Below, piece after piece: positions 47,501 to 58,237 of a stretch of 64,000 nt of DNA. Source of the stretch: Toxonevra muliebris (Eukaryota; Arthropoda; Insecta; Diptera; Pallopteridae). How positions within the stretch are numbered: position 1 is the first letter of the stretch; each line of letters starts with the position of its first letter. The position numbers and the translations under genes were made by a program. The DNA lies in the NCBI GenBank assembly GCA_963691655.1, contig OY829326.1:53499776-53563775 (forward strand), in the 5' to 3' direction. The notes beneath the pieces are model-generated. The model was given only the letters and a program-made list of their open reading frames with translations. It was not told the DNA's origin and searched no databases.

Positions 47501-48725
47501 CTTTGTCTGTATGTCCAGTGAGTGTGAAAATCGGTCTACCTTCTAGTAAATCTAAAATTCTTATAGTTTCATCATCGCTGGCAGTCAATAGAAAGTTGCC
47601 ACTCGGATGAAAAGCAACGTCATTGACCGGTGCGGCATGTACCTGATACAGTTGTATTAATTGCCCTTCAGCGATATTAAAAATTTTCACACGATTACAA
47701 CTGAGTGCTACTGCAATCAAATTTCCATCTGGATGCCAAGCCAACTGGCGCCCCATGCCACGCTCTTCGGTGAATGTGCGCACACATTCGCCAGAATTAA
47801 TGTCAAATACGCGTACGGTCTTATCATCGCCGCATGATGCTACTAACTCTCCATTTGGACTGAATTTAGCTGATCGCACCCAATTCGTGTGCCCGCTAAA
47901 GGAAGTGAGAAATTTGCGGTGTGCTACCCTCCATAGCTTGAGCGATTTGTCATCGGAGGCCGTGATAAGCTAAAAATAAAAGTATAGAGATTTCCTGAGA
48001 ATAGTTGAACAAAAACAAACAAAAAAATCAATATTTGATCACTCAATTACAGAATTCATAAATATACCCAATATCGACCACTACAATATATTAAATCAAT
48101 ATATAATAATAAAAAAGTTAACAATATAAAAAATTTGTAAACAAATTCATAAGTTATGGCGATATAGTTTCCTCTGGAAATCGGGCCAAATAAATCTCCA
48201 CACCTTCCCCTGGGAAAGCCAACGGAGTAACGTTAAAACATAAAAAAAAAATAAAACAATATTTGAACGAATCACACGCTGCTTTAGCTTTATTCGGCGT
48301 CATATGCATCTTTCATACATAAGACAGGCGGTAAATTGGATAAGTGAAATGCAGTTAGTTGCTAAGCTTACCAATGTGCCAGTTACATCAAAATCCACAC
48401 TACGGACTGGTTTTGCATGTGCCAGAAATTCTCCAGAAGCACCACGAATTTTTGGTTCCCAGATTTTAACTGTTCGATCTTTGCTCGCCGATGCAACAAG
48501 ACTAGATTTTGGTGACCAGCTTACACCATAAATAGCATCAGTGTGTGCACTAAAGCGAACACAACGCGCAGCTTGTTTCAAGTCCCACAAAATCACAGAG
48601 GAATCCAAAGAACTTGTAGCTAATTGATTGCCCTTTGGGCTGAATCGTATTTGCGTAATTGTGCGGCAATGCCCGGTGAAATGACGCTCCAGACATGGTT
48701 CGGTGAATAGTGATTTCGCAAACAT
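44567..48725 (-). CDS. Poc1: Poc1 centriolar WD40 protein
   Basis: Core centriole protein with an N-terminal seven-blade WD40 propeller and a C-terminal coiled coil (POC1 motif). Exons, transcript order: 48372-48725, 47439-47969, 45208-45396, 44567-44770, all phase 0; 425 residues. It starts MFAKSLFTEPCLERHFTGHC; blade motifs include LATSSLDSSVILWDL, VASASKDRTVKIWEP, VASCGDDKTVRVFDI and LLTASDDETIRILDL. The last exon has the family coiled coil (QLSAVHAQLSEIIMMLYNLD). Exon 3 can also read through its CAG|GTGCTT donor to a stop at 45040, giving a 413-residue form with a Ser/Gln/Pro-rich tail and no coiled coil. Drosophila Poc1 is known (from memory) to make isoforms with different C-termini. 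The 2-kb intron between exons 2 and 3 hosts a hAT element. Confidence 0.9.
45639..46633. mobile_element. hAT-type element with 8-bp duplication CTTAGATC
   Basis: Left end CAGGGCCGTAGCCAG; right end, inward, CAAGGCCGTATTTAG. Both are flanked by CTTAGATC (45631-45638 and 46634-46641). 8-bp duplications and CA(G/A)GG termini are characteristic of hAT elements. Near the left end is a G-run of more than 20 broken by one C (45666-45690); the right end has matching C-rich runs (CCCCC, CCTCCCCCT). The 995-bp interior has no recognisable transposase. It lies in a Poc1 intron. Confidence 0.88.
46818..46888. repeat. 18-bp tandem repeat, four units
   Basis: TTCAAAGTATTCAGATAG is repeated almost perfectly four times; the last unit has TATAC for TATTC. 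It lies in the same Poc1 intron, 180 bp from the hAT element. Confidence 0.85.
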
Positions 48726-49017
48726 TTTATTTTTATTTTGAAATCAGGAAAATAAATAAATACCTTCGTTTTTTGATTTTTTCTAAAGAAACGCAAGTTT
48801 TCCGATCTTTTCGTTGTAAAATGTCAAAAATTTTAAATTTCAACTGCTGTGAAAAAGAAATGGCGCTACACAAAAATGGTCATAATAGTTGGCAACGCTA
48901 TGCATACAGAAATTGACAGCGAACAGCTGATTCTAAAAATATATGTGGAAAAAAATTTGGTTGGGAAGAAAACGCATTTTATAAAAAAAGTATAATTTTT
49001 AATTAAAATCGCATAAA
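48726..49017. promoter_or_regulatory. divergent promoter of Poc1 and mRpL21
   Basis: Only 292 bp separate the two start codons. AACAGCTGAT at 48922-48931 fits the E-box-like core promoter motif (AWCAGCTGWT) common in TATA-less fly housekeeping promoters. No TATA box is apparent. Confidence 0.55.
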
Positions 49018-49695
49018 ATGTCCTTTTTGACTCAAAGATTGCTCGGAGTAGCGCGCTGTCGACCATGTCTAGTAAATAATCTAGCAAGTGAGTTTTCTGT
49101 AAAATCCTTTATTTCGAGTTTTTCATTTTGTAATTGGTTTTATATGCTTTTCTCCAAAGATTCATTTCGTGCGTTAAGCTTTACGCCACGCCTACTGCAA
49201 CAACAGAAGCCTGAAATCATAAAGCCCGTGGTAAAAAAAGTTGATTCACTTACGGAACAAAAACATTGTCAAGAAGTTTTTGATAAAATCAATCAGCAAT
49301 TGGTTGCTGGAGAGGAGGGACGTCTCTTTGCAGTTGTACATTTGTGCGGTAAACAATTTAAAGTTACTGCTGGTGATATAATATTGGTTGAAGGCTATTG
49401 GCCACCAACTATTAGTGACGAGATACGACTCGAAAAAGTATTGCTTGCTGGTGCACGTGATTTCACTTTAATTGGACGTCCTGTTCTGGAGCCCGGTCTT
49501 GTTAATGTTAAAGCAACAGTCATAGAAAAGACATTGACTCATACAAAAACAAATTTTAGAAAGAAACGCAGGAAGCAATACATGCGTATTAATTTCCAAC
49601 GTTCACCCAATACTATGATACGCATCAATTCAATTGAAATTGGGCGCAAAGTGGATGTGCCAGCGACGAATGTAAACGAGAAACGTGTATTTTAA
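49018..49695 (+). CDS. mRpL21: mitochondrial ribosomal protein L21 (bL21m)
   Basis: Component of the mitochondrial large ribosomal subunit. The L21 domain starts at FAVVHLCGKQFKVTAGDIIL and continues with VEGYWPPTISDEIRLEKVLL and VNVKATVIEKTLTHTK; the C-terminus ends in the fly-type INSIEIGRKVDVP. The N-terminus (MSFLTQRLLGVARCR) is an Arg-rich presequence. The frame is open over 225 codons, but 49088-49159 (72 nt, starting GTGAGT and ending AAAG after a pyrimidine-rich stretch) looks like a short intron: it encodes a Phe/Ser-rich block unlike a presequence. Removing it gives 201 residues, nearer the family size. Polyadenylation signal AATAAA at 49781-49786. Confidence 0.9.
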   Translation: MSFLTQRLLGVARCRPCLVNNLASEFSVKSFISSFSFCNWFYMLFSKDSFRALSFTPRLLQQQKPEIIKPVVKKVDSLTEQKHCQEVFDKINQQLVAGEEGRLFAVVHLCGKQFKVTAGDIILVEGYWPPTISDEIRLEKVLLAGARDFTLIGRPVLEPGLVNVKATVIEKTLTHTKTNFRKKRRKQYMRINFQRSPNTMIRINSIEIGRKVDVPATNVNEKRVF

Positions 49696-49780
49696 TTAGT
49701 TAAGTGTAGTATTGGGAATTTCAAAAGTGTTGGAAAGTCATATATGAGCGTTATCCAAATAAGAAAAGTTGTTGCAAACA

Positions 49781-49786
49781 AATAAA
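49781..49786 (+). terminator. polyadenylation signal for mRpL21
   Basis: AATAAA 86 bp after the mRpL21 stop. The opposing zinc-finger gene has its own signal (TTTATT, 49816-49821), so the two 3' ends nearly touch or overlap. Confidence 0.55.
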
Positions 49787-49992
49787 GTTGATTTTATTTC
49801 AAACAAAACAAACAGTTTATTGCACAGAAAAATTCTACATAGTAAGAAAAATAGTAAGAAATTAGAGCAAAAATATCAACAACTATTACTTTCAGTAATA
49901 ATATTATATATACAATAACATACGATCTACGAATGCATCGCTTGCAAATGTTTCTCTAGCAATATTAGCTTGCTAAATGCGTGCTCACAGTG

Positions 49993-51451
49993 TCAACATT
50001 CCAATGATATTGGCTTACAACGTGCACGTCTCACATGCGCCTCAAAGTGCGTCTTCTGTCGGAACTTGTAGCCACATTGTGCACAGATAAACGTTTCCGC
50101 AGCAACTACAGAATGAATCTGTTTAATATGCATTCGCAATGCGAATAAATCCACATATTCTTTACCACAATCGGGCACATCACATTGATATGGCATTTCA
50201 CCTTGCTTATGCACTGAGAGCAAATGTTTCTGTAAATGACAATTTTTAATGAATGTTTTGTCGCATCCACTGCATACAAAATCACGTGGCTTCGGTTGCT
50301 GCTGATGTATAGTTGTGATGTGTTCTTGAAGTGATTGATTTTTAATAAAAGGTTTAGTATCACAGTGTGGGCAACGAAATATAGCGGGGCGCTCAATATT
50401 ATGGACTGTATTCAGATGTGTAACAGCATAGGATGCAACATTTGATTCGAATTCATGGCATAATTCGCAACGGAAATAAAAGTTTGGGATGGCGCGATGG
50501 AATGATTTTGGTTTACGTTTACGCACAACTCCTGCACCACCGATTAATTTCAATGGCTCCTTAACAGGAAAGTTACGTATTTTTCTTTTCAGATACTGTT
50601 CCCGATTGCGTTGGAATTTTTTCTTGGGTTTTGTTATTTTAAAGTGACTATGGTAGATTGTAGTAGTTGGGGTTGTAGGTCTGGATAATGATGGAGAGAG
50701 CAGAACCACGGGCTTTTTACGACGAGATTTGCCCTTTTCGCTACACGGAGTGCTTATAATTATTTGTGTGGGCGTTGGGGTAGTGTCTTGTGAACTCTCA
50801 AGAATCGATTCTACTAGCATTTCTGGTTGTACCTACGAATATATTTGTAAGTGCTAAAGAAAAAGATTAAAAAGTCGAAGGGTACTTACAAATAAATTTT
50901 CATTAACCGAAACTAGATCTGAAGTGTCCGGCATTTCCTGTTTTAAGTCGTTAGTGTTGCTAATTTGCTGAGATTCCTGATTTAGATTCTCAATGAACCC
51001 ACTAGTTTCTGTTTTGTTTGGCAAAAGTATTTCTGATGACAATTGTTGCTTCAATATTTTTTTAACTTGTGGATTTAATTGTTGCAGCCTTAGGTTTTCA
51101 TTTTGCATCTGACACTGAAGTGTACTGCGCTGCCCCAAGAGTATCTTGTTTGATTCTTGGCATCTTGTAATAATTTCATTTGCCTGTATTATCGCCATAG
51201 CACATTCTTTACAGATATGTGCATCTGGTTCCTCATACGATGAGATCTATAAAAACATTTACATGCATTAACTGGTTATTCTCACTACTGCTCTCTTCTT
51301 CCTATGAATCAAGTTCCGTTCCACTTACCACAATGTTGGCAATGTTTTCAATAACATTTGGCAAATAAATTTTTTCCACGTGTATATACAGTGAAAAATT
51401 GTTGCTTTTCGATTCAAGACACACCCGACAATAGGCGGCCAGCTCCGTCAT
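49993..51451 (-). CDS. ZAD-C2H2 zinc-finger protein
   Basis: Probable sequence-specific DNA-binding protein of the insect-expanded ZAD family. Exons, transcript order: 51329-51451, 50890-51246, 49993-50832, all phase 0; 439 residues. The ZAD (zinc-finger-associated, dimerisation) domain is at about 1-75, with zinc ligands CRVC (Cys8, Cys11) and CKEC (Cys53, Cys56) spanning the first intron. A Gln/Glu/Asn-rich linker follows, then a basic stretch (KKKFQRNREQYLKRKIRN). Five C2H2 fingers occupy about 281-304, 313-336, 346-368, 375-400 and 408-432; the last ends HVRRARC, a C2HC variant. I do not recognise a named orthologue. It is convergent with mRpL21. Confidence 0.85.
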
Positions 51452-53007
51452 TGCTTCATAAAATAATTTTTCACTTATTTATTTTCAAAGCAATAAGTGG
51501 GTCACCTAAAATTTTGATTCCATTGTGACAGATAAACAAATGTAAGTGCTGCCAATTATTTGTAAACATAAGTAGTTGGCAAACACCTCATTGTACAATG
51601 TTGAGAAAGGGCCACAAATATGTGGTTCTACTTTTAATTGATGGTGCCAGTAATTTCTTTGAGTTTACATATGAGAGGAGGAAGAAGAAAAAATAAGTGT
51701 GCAGCAAACAACAACAATTGCTGGTAATTCTTACTTAACCCTTTCACCCCTAATGGGATTATATATCCCAGTAATATTCAAAAATTCAAGTAATATGAAT
51801 GAGGTTCCCATTTTCCTTGAGTCTTCTTTAAATAAAATATTAAAGAAGCTCAACCAGCATTTATGAAAGTATTATATCTAGTTTTCTTAAAAAAAAAATA
51901 ACAATACATTGAAATTCCCAATAAGTGTTTGTTGACGGAACCTTTTGCTATTTTAAACCTTTCACGCATTCCAATGCATTTTTTGCTATTGATTTGGGTT
52001 ATGAAGAGTGATACCAAACAGTTATTAATTTTACTATTAGTTGCCGCTTAAGTGGTATCTGCTTTACGACTTCTCTCTCGGTAAACTCCAGCTGAAGAAA
52101 ATGTAATGGCTTCTATGGCCAGATAATCAACCCTCCATGAGCCCCATTAAAAATCTTTAGGAGTTCTCTGTGAAAGAAGTCGCCAACCAACAATTAACAA
52201 GAGACAACTAATTCGGAAATTGACAAATGCTTGTTTCACTTTCCACAACTTCGCGTGGATGCCGTAACAAGAGCAAAAGGTTTCATCAGCAAATACATGT
52301 TAGGAATTTCGATGTATTGTTACGTTTTCATTACTTTTTTTTAAAGCAAACTATATATAATACATAAATGCATTTTTTTAATTTTTACTAAAAGAAGTCT
52401 ACAAATAAATAATGAACAAAAAATTGTTGGCCATTAATTACACTGTCCTTAATAATTTGGCAACTGAATAAGTCTACATGCATTTGAAACTACTTTTTAA
52501 AGACACATTCATATAAATTCGTAATTAATTATATATTAAAGCCCATAACCGATTAATAATAATAAATTAAATATAAATGTATTAACATATTTAAAGGGAA
52601 ACATATGTATACATAACTGTAATGTACATATACTTTTAATTACATCAATACAAACTACAGATTAATAAATATAATAAGAACTGTTAATAAACATAACTTT
52701 CTCTTTTAAATCAAAAATATGAAAAGAATAGATTTGAAAAAAAATTATAGAGTTTACATTTTATATGCATATAACTACATATGCTTCCAAAAATTAATTA
52801 TGCTTCATCATCTTTTTAAAATATTTAATTGTGATAATTTTTATACAATGTTATATATTTATATAAGAAATATACCAAATGCAGTTTGTATTGATACTTT
52901 GCGGGAACAATGGATCAATTCATTCATTATGCATTCACTCAGTCTGTAATAATTGCCTCCCGTATACAATAATAATATCTGATTATTTCATTATTTGTCG
53001 TTTCCCT
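51452..53007. other. intergenic DNA, ZAD gene to ORMDL
   Basis: No coding signal. At 51736 a TTAA is followed by CCCTTTCACCCCTAATGGGA, reminiscent of a piggyBac-like terminus (TTAA target, CCCT end), without a visible partner. The rest is AT-rich with many short A/T runs and should include the ORMDL 3' UTR at its right edge. Confidence 0.4.
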
Positions 53008-53610
53008 TTAGTATTTGTTAATATTAAAAAGCCGCACTCCATGAAATTGGGGTAATTTGGGTAATGTAACAATGACAAGCGATATGAAATTGGCAATAAA
53101 GTGCTCAGGATCATTGCGCGTATAGAGACAAGTAAGCAAGAAGCTATAAAAAAAAAGTTATTAGATGTAAATTTTAACAAGTAAAAACAATGTATATAAG
53201 CCATTGTGCACCTACAGCATAATTGGCACGGCTGTGAGAAATCTGCGTGTCGCTGTAAACTGCTCACCATCATCAATTTGCTCCCAGTGTGTTAGACGAC
53301 GAGCACTATCATTTTCGGTGCTTAGCCATGGAGCTCCTTTAATCATATGTAAGAAATATAAATGAGCCTACAATTAAATAAAAGCTTATGGTTCAGTTAA
53401 TGTCAGTAGTTTGAATTATCATCATGTATTTACCGCATTGTGAAGCAAATTTGTAATGGTCCAAGCTAGCGCAATGCTGATAAAGGGCACCGAAAGTAGA
53501 ATGAGATGAACGCCCAATACACCCAAGAAATAGGCTAACCACATACCTCGTGCGCCCAACCAGGTAGAATTAGGATTTGGTTCTCCATGTCCTCCTGCAA
53601 TCATCGTCAT
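53008..53610 (-). CDS. ORMDL: ORMDL sphingolipid biosynthesis regulator
   Basis: ER membrane protein that inhibits serine palmitoyltransferase, the first step of sphingolipid synthesis. Exons, transcript order: 53434-53610, 53216-53367, 53008-53143; 154 residues, the family length. Conserved blocks: NPNSTWLGARGMWLAYFLGV, ISIALAWTITNLLHN, HLYFLHMIKGAPW, RRLTHWEQIDDGEQFTATRR, and the C-terminal LPKLPQFHGVRLFNINKY. Four hydrophobic segments are present. Introns of 66 and 72 bp, phases 0 and 2. The second donor lies at CT|GTAGGT, immediately before an in-frame TAG. Confidence 0.95.
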
Positions 53611-54627
53611 TTTTGGAGTTTTTGTTTTTTTATTATTGTTTCTGTAATTTGTAAAAACGATAGAAATCTATGCGTCAGATTTTGCACTTGATTATTTATC
53701 TCGAATAGCAGCTGAAAAGCAGTTTAGTTCATTACGCGCTACAGTAGGTATTATGTGGTCCTTGCGCAGTAAACGGATTATTGATTTGTATGATTTCCAT
53801 ATCTAAAAATTTTAAAAATGTGTAAAAAAGGTTTAATTTTTAAACCGCCACATCAAACGTTTCAGGTGGTAAAACTTATTTATTTCAAACTAAACCTTAC
53901 ACCAAGAAACAATGGGTTCTGTTATAGACTTGGAGAGTTTTTATTTAAAATATTTGAAGTGTTAATAGAAATTTCCATTTTTCAATCTTCACTACTTATA
54001 ATGCTTAAATTTTTCACTTTATTTTGTTTATGTTTCAAAACTTTGATGAACATTTTTAACGCTGGAACCATTTGGCGCATCGCATTAGGCATGACAGAAT
54101 ATATTCGGACTCACTTGTGATAAAATTTGTTTTTACGGACTAAAAAGTCTCAAAATATATAAGCCCCAAAATTTAATAATTAATACATGGGCACTCTTGT
54201 GCACAAGTATGATAATTAGTAGGGTGTTATAGGTGCGTCTCAACTGCAAATATTATTCTTTCGTACAGGATTACTCCCCAGTATTGCTTTTCTACGTAGA
54301 AGAGGTGAAGAAAATGTATCAAATATTATTCATTAGTATTAGCTATACAAAATTATGATCGTTTAAAAATTAATAATTTATGTTGATTTATGAGAAATGA
54401 ATAGCAAATTTAAGTATTTAAATATAAATGTATATTCCAAAGAGAAGAGAAAAGGTAACAAACATAATAACACAAAAAGTACCTTTTTTTGCAGCATTGT
54501 GAAATATGCATTTTTATCTAAAATTGAGTCACGAAGATGAAAGTTTATTCAGAAATTGTTTATGAAAATTTCAGTTCCTCCTTGTCTTTTTTTTAGTTGT
54601 GAATTTATTGTAAAATAAAGAAAACGA
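53611..54627. other. divergent spacer between ORMDL and Psn
   Basis: About 1 kb holding both promoters and 5' UTRs. A 100-codon open frame at 53818-54120 (Phe/Leu/Ile-rich) resembles nothing I know and looks like chance. No TATA box or known core motif stands out. Confidence 0.45.
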
Positions 54628-57043
54628 ATGAATAACAATACAAAAAATAATAATAATGCAATAAGAATCTCAAATAAGTCAACAACAACAAAAGTTAATA
54701 GTGCACAAAGGAATATCTCTGACACTTGTATTACCAGAAAAGAAACTGCAACAACGGAGCAGCAGGAAGAGCAAGAAAACTACTTTGAAGCCGACGAAAG
54801 TACACCGCTAATGGACGGACACGTCGGCCCATCAAACAGTAGTAGCACACGATTAAGTGGAGTTGAACGCCCAGAGCGACAGAAGAGACAACAGCAACGT
54901 AATTATGGTGGAACAAATGCAAGTGAAGTGGATGGAGTAAGTATAACGAAGAAGAAGAAAAAATTGTAACTGAAAAATTAACTATACAATTAAAGGCTGT
55001 ACTCGATGTACCAAATGTGGTAATACGTTCAGTAGGAGGTCACAGTAGTTCAGGAACAGCCAGTGCTAGAAATGCAGCAGGTGGCAGCGGGGGAGATCCA
55101 AATAATCCAAGAGCAGCACGACCATTAACGGCCGAAGAAGAAGAAGAGGGTTTGAAATATGGTGCTCAACATGTTATTAAATTGTTTGTCCCTGTATCGT
55201 TGTGTATGCTGGTGGTCGTTACAACCATAAATGTAGTGAGCTTCTATTCAACTACAGATGTTTATCTGTGAGTTCATAATGCACAATGTCAAGATCAGGC
55301 ACATATTTATATACATTTATTATGTTATTTTAGTTTATATACACCATTCCATGAGCTCTCCCCCGATCCGGGTGTTAAATTTTGGAATGCGTTGGCAAAC
55401 TCACTGATTCTTATGTCCGTGGTGGTGTTGATGACAATTTTATTAATTGTTTTATACAAAAAACGCTGTTACAAAGTCATACACGGTTGGCTGATCTTAT
55501 CATCGTTTATGTTGCTCTTCATTTTCAGTTATCTATATTTAGAGTGAGTCTTGTAGTTTATCTTTGTTTTTAGCGTTTCTTATTCACTCCTTTGTTTTGG
55601 TGTTTGACAGAGAACTTTTACGCGCCTATAACATACCCATGGATTATCCAACAGCAATATTAATTATGTGGAATTTCGGGGTTGCTGGCATGATGGCCAT
55701 ACACTGGCAAGGCCCATTACGTTTGCAGCAAGGATACTTAATTTTTGTAGCTGCTTTAATGGCCCTGGTTTTCATAAAGTACTTACCTGAGTGGACAGCA
55801 TGGGCTGTGTTGGCTGCCATATCAATATGGGGTGAGCTTGCAGGTTTTATTTAGTTATTTTAAAATGAGATGTTCTAAAATACTTTTTTTTATTAAAGAT
55901 TTAATTGCTGTACTAACACCAAAAGGACCCTTACGCATTTTAGTAGAAACTGCTCAAGAGCGTAATGAGCAGATATTCCCTGCTTTAATATATTCATGTA
56001 AGTTTATTACTGTGCCATGTAATATGAGTATGGAGAAATATTAGAGTAATTTTAATCTAAAATTACAGCTACTATAATGTACTCTTATGTGGGCACAAAT
56101 ATCCCCGATGAAGAGCAACCGAATCCACAACCTCCACCTTCGGGACGTAGCATGCAACGCAATGCTACCGAAGCTCCCAACAATACCGAAGCACCGCATA
56201 CTTCACGTCGTACAGGTAATTCTTCTACCATTGGGGGGCAAGATGATACTGCTGCGACTGCTGAAGGTATGCCACTTGTGACTTTTAAAATGCGCGGAAA
56301 TGGTATTTATTTAATTTTTTGATTATTATTTTTGAAATTTTTTAAAAGCAATGAAATTCTTAAATTGATGCGTGAATTCTTTAGGCTACTCTTCATTTGT
56401 ATATGTGCTGGTTTTAGTTGGGAATTGTTTTTGTATATGTTTTTATTTTTATACATTCATTTATCACGTAGTGCGCATCATATACATACTTTTTATATTG
56501 TAATTATATATTATTTATTAGATGCAGGCTTTACCGAGGAGTGGTCAGCAAATCTTGATCAGCGTGTTGCACATCGTCAAATTGAAGTACAAGCTAGTAA
56601 TGGACAAAATTCAAATCGATCCACAGAGTATCGTACTGTAACTGCTCCGCCACAAGCAGGTGAGGCAGGGGGCGCTGGGGGCAATCAGCTGGATATGCAT
56701 GAAGAACGTAAGTAGTTAAATACCTACATATGTATATTCAAAAATATAATATGAATATCTTTAAATCAATTTAGGTGGCATTAAGCTTGGTTTGGGAGAT
56801 TTTATTTTCTACTCTGTGCTCGTTGGCAAAGCCTCCAGCTATGGCGATTGGATAACTACAATTGCTTGCTTTGTTGCAATTTTGATTGGACTTTGTTTGA
56901 CGCTGTTGTTGTTGGCTATATGGCGTAAAGCTTTACCAGCACTGCCCATTTCCATAACATTTGGTTTAATTTTCGCTTTTGCCACTAGCGCTGTTGTAAA
57001 ACCGTTCATGGAAAATTTATCGGCACAGCAAGTTTTTATTTAA
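54628..57043 (+). CDS. Psn: Presenilin, catalytic subunit of gamma-secretase
   Basis: Intramembrane aspartyl protease that cleaves Notch and other type I membrane proteins. Exons: 54628-54936, 54996-55267, 55334-55543, 55611-55831, 55899-55997, 56069-56266, 56528-56707, 56775-57043; 585 residues, slightly longer than Drosophila Psn. The N-terminus is Asn-rich and polar, then nine membrane segments begin at about residue 162 ([20 protein letters not shown]). Catalytic residues: Asp338 in WDLIAVL and Asp505 in GLGDFIFYS; the PALP motif is at about 551-554. The hydrophilic loop between them is encoded by exons 6-7 and is Pro/Asn/Thr-rich, where presenilins are cut into N- and C-terminal fragments. 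All eight exons join in phase. Confidence 0.96.
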
Positions 57044-57244
57044 AAAGTGAAAAATATATATAATTGCATACTACTGTATTAACATAGTAATAGGAAAGCT
57101 TAAAAGACACATTATTGTAGCTAAAACTAGAAAACAAAGAATTTATATCCAACTAACATACATACGTACGTAATCATCCCAAATGCAAATAAATACAATT
57201 TAAATAAATTTTATTCAAACAGAACTAAAAAAAAACTTTACAAC
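57044..57244. other. convergent 3' UTRs of Psn and mRpL15
   Basis: About 200 bp between the two stop codons. TTTATT at 57210-57215 is a minus-strand AATAAA for mRpL15; AATAAA also occurs on the plus strand near 57189 for Psn. Confidence 0.5.
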
Positions 57245-58237
57245 TCAACTTTCGTTAGTGTATCCCTTCGATTTTATAATTGTTTTATCTGGTAAATTGA
57301 TAACCCATCCTGGCTCCAGACCATAAAACAGTTGACGGGGGTCCTTTGCGGTAATGAGCATTTCATATGATGGATCATCCTCAATACGTGGTAATTCGTA
57401 GCCATATTTTTGCGCTAGCACCAAACGTTCTTTGCTAATTTCTTCGGGGTCTGCCAAATAGCCGCGATTTTTCGCTGATGTATAATATTCAACAGCATCT
57501 TGCGGTGGCAGCATACGCCTGGGTATGGGTACGCTTTTTTCAAACCATTTCTTTGGATTTACCATAATCTAGCATAAGTAGATAGTTTCAGATTAGATTT
57601 CAAACTGTAATTATTATTTGGGTCACTTACTTGCAAGCTTTTTGGATCATAATAAGCTGTGCGTATGACACCACCATTACGCTCAATGGCTGCAATAACC
57701 GATTCCTTAGCATGTTGCACCTCAATGCATATTTTCGTCTTGAAATTATCTAAACCCTCATCGGTGAGTTGAAAACCGTATTCCATGCTGGTCGGCCTCA
57801 ATTTCAACAAACCCGTATTGCACAATGTAGTTAAGTCAATTGGTTGACTGGCATCAATACGGTTTGTATCAATTAATACTTGCAATTGCATCAATGAAAG
57901 TGGTGGATACTGACGTCTCATGTGATGTCCTTTATAGTAGGGTTCATATGGGAAACGTAAATAGAATGGCGTATTGCCTGTTTCGTAACCTAAACGCATA
58001 AAATTTTGTCGTTGTCCGGATCCTTTGTTACCGGCGCCGTGTTTATCACCACCGTGTTGTGCACGACCGCGTTTATCCTAAATAAAAGGAGGTATGTATA
58101 TGAAATTGGTGTTCTGCAAAACTGTAACTTACATTTTGTTTAGAATTTGGGTTTGGGCGTATATTTCCAATTTGCACGCGCGGTAAAGTCCGCAACATTT
58201 TCAACGCTTTTTCTGCTGATTCACGAAAATTGGCCAT
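57245..58237 (-). CDS. mRpL15: mitochondrial ribosomal protein L15 (uL15m)
   Basis: Component of the mitochondrial large ribosomal subunit. Exons, transcript order: 58133-58237, 57631-58077, 57245-57568, all phase 0; 291 residues. The N-terminus is MANFRESAEKALKMLRTLPR, followed by the uL15 Gly/Arg/Lys-rich segment (DKRGRAQHGGDKHGAGNKGS) and GQRQNFMRLGYETGNTPFYL. The C-terminal extension (WFEKSVPIPRRMLPPQDAVE, then YYTSAKNRGYLADPEEI) is typical of animal mitochondrial L15. AACAGCTGCT lies 120 bp upstream of the start. Confidence 0.94.

Noticed and set aside
53818..54120. 100-codon open frame between ORMDL and Psn
   Set aside because: Hydrophobic low-complexity translation with no recognisable motif, located in a divergent promoter spacer.
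54937..54969. Psn exon 1 read through to the stop after [10 protein letters not shown]
   Set aside because: GTAAGT donor at 54937 and an acceptor at 54995 give a 59-bp phase-0 intron and connect to the conserved presenilin sequence.
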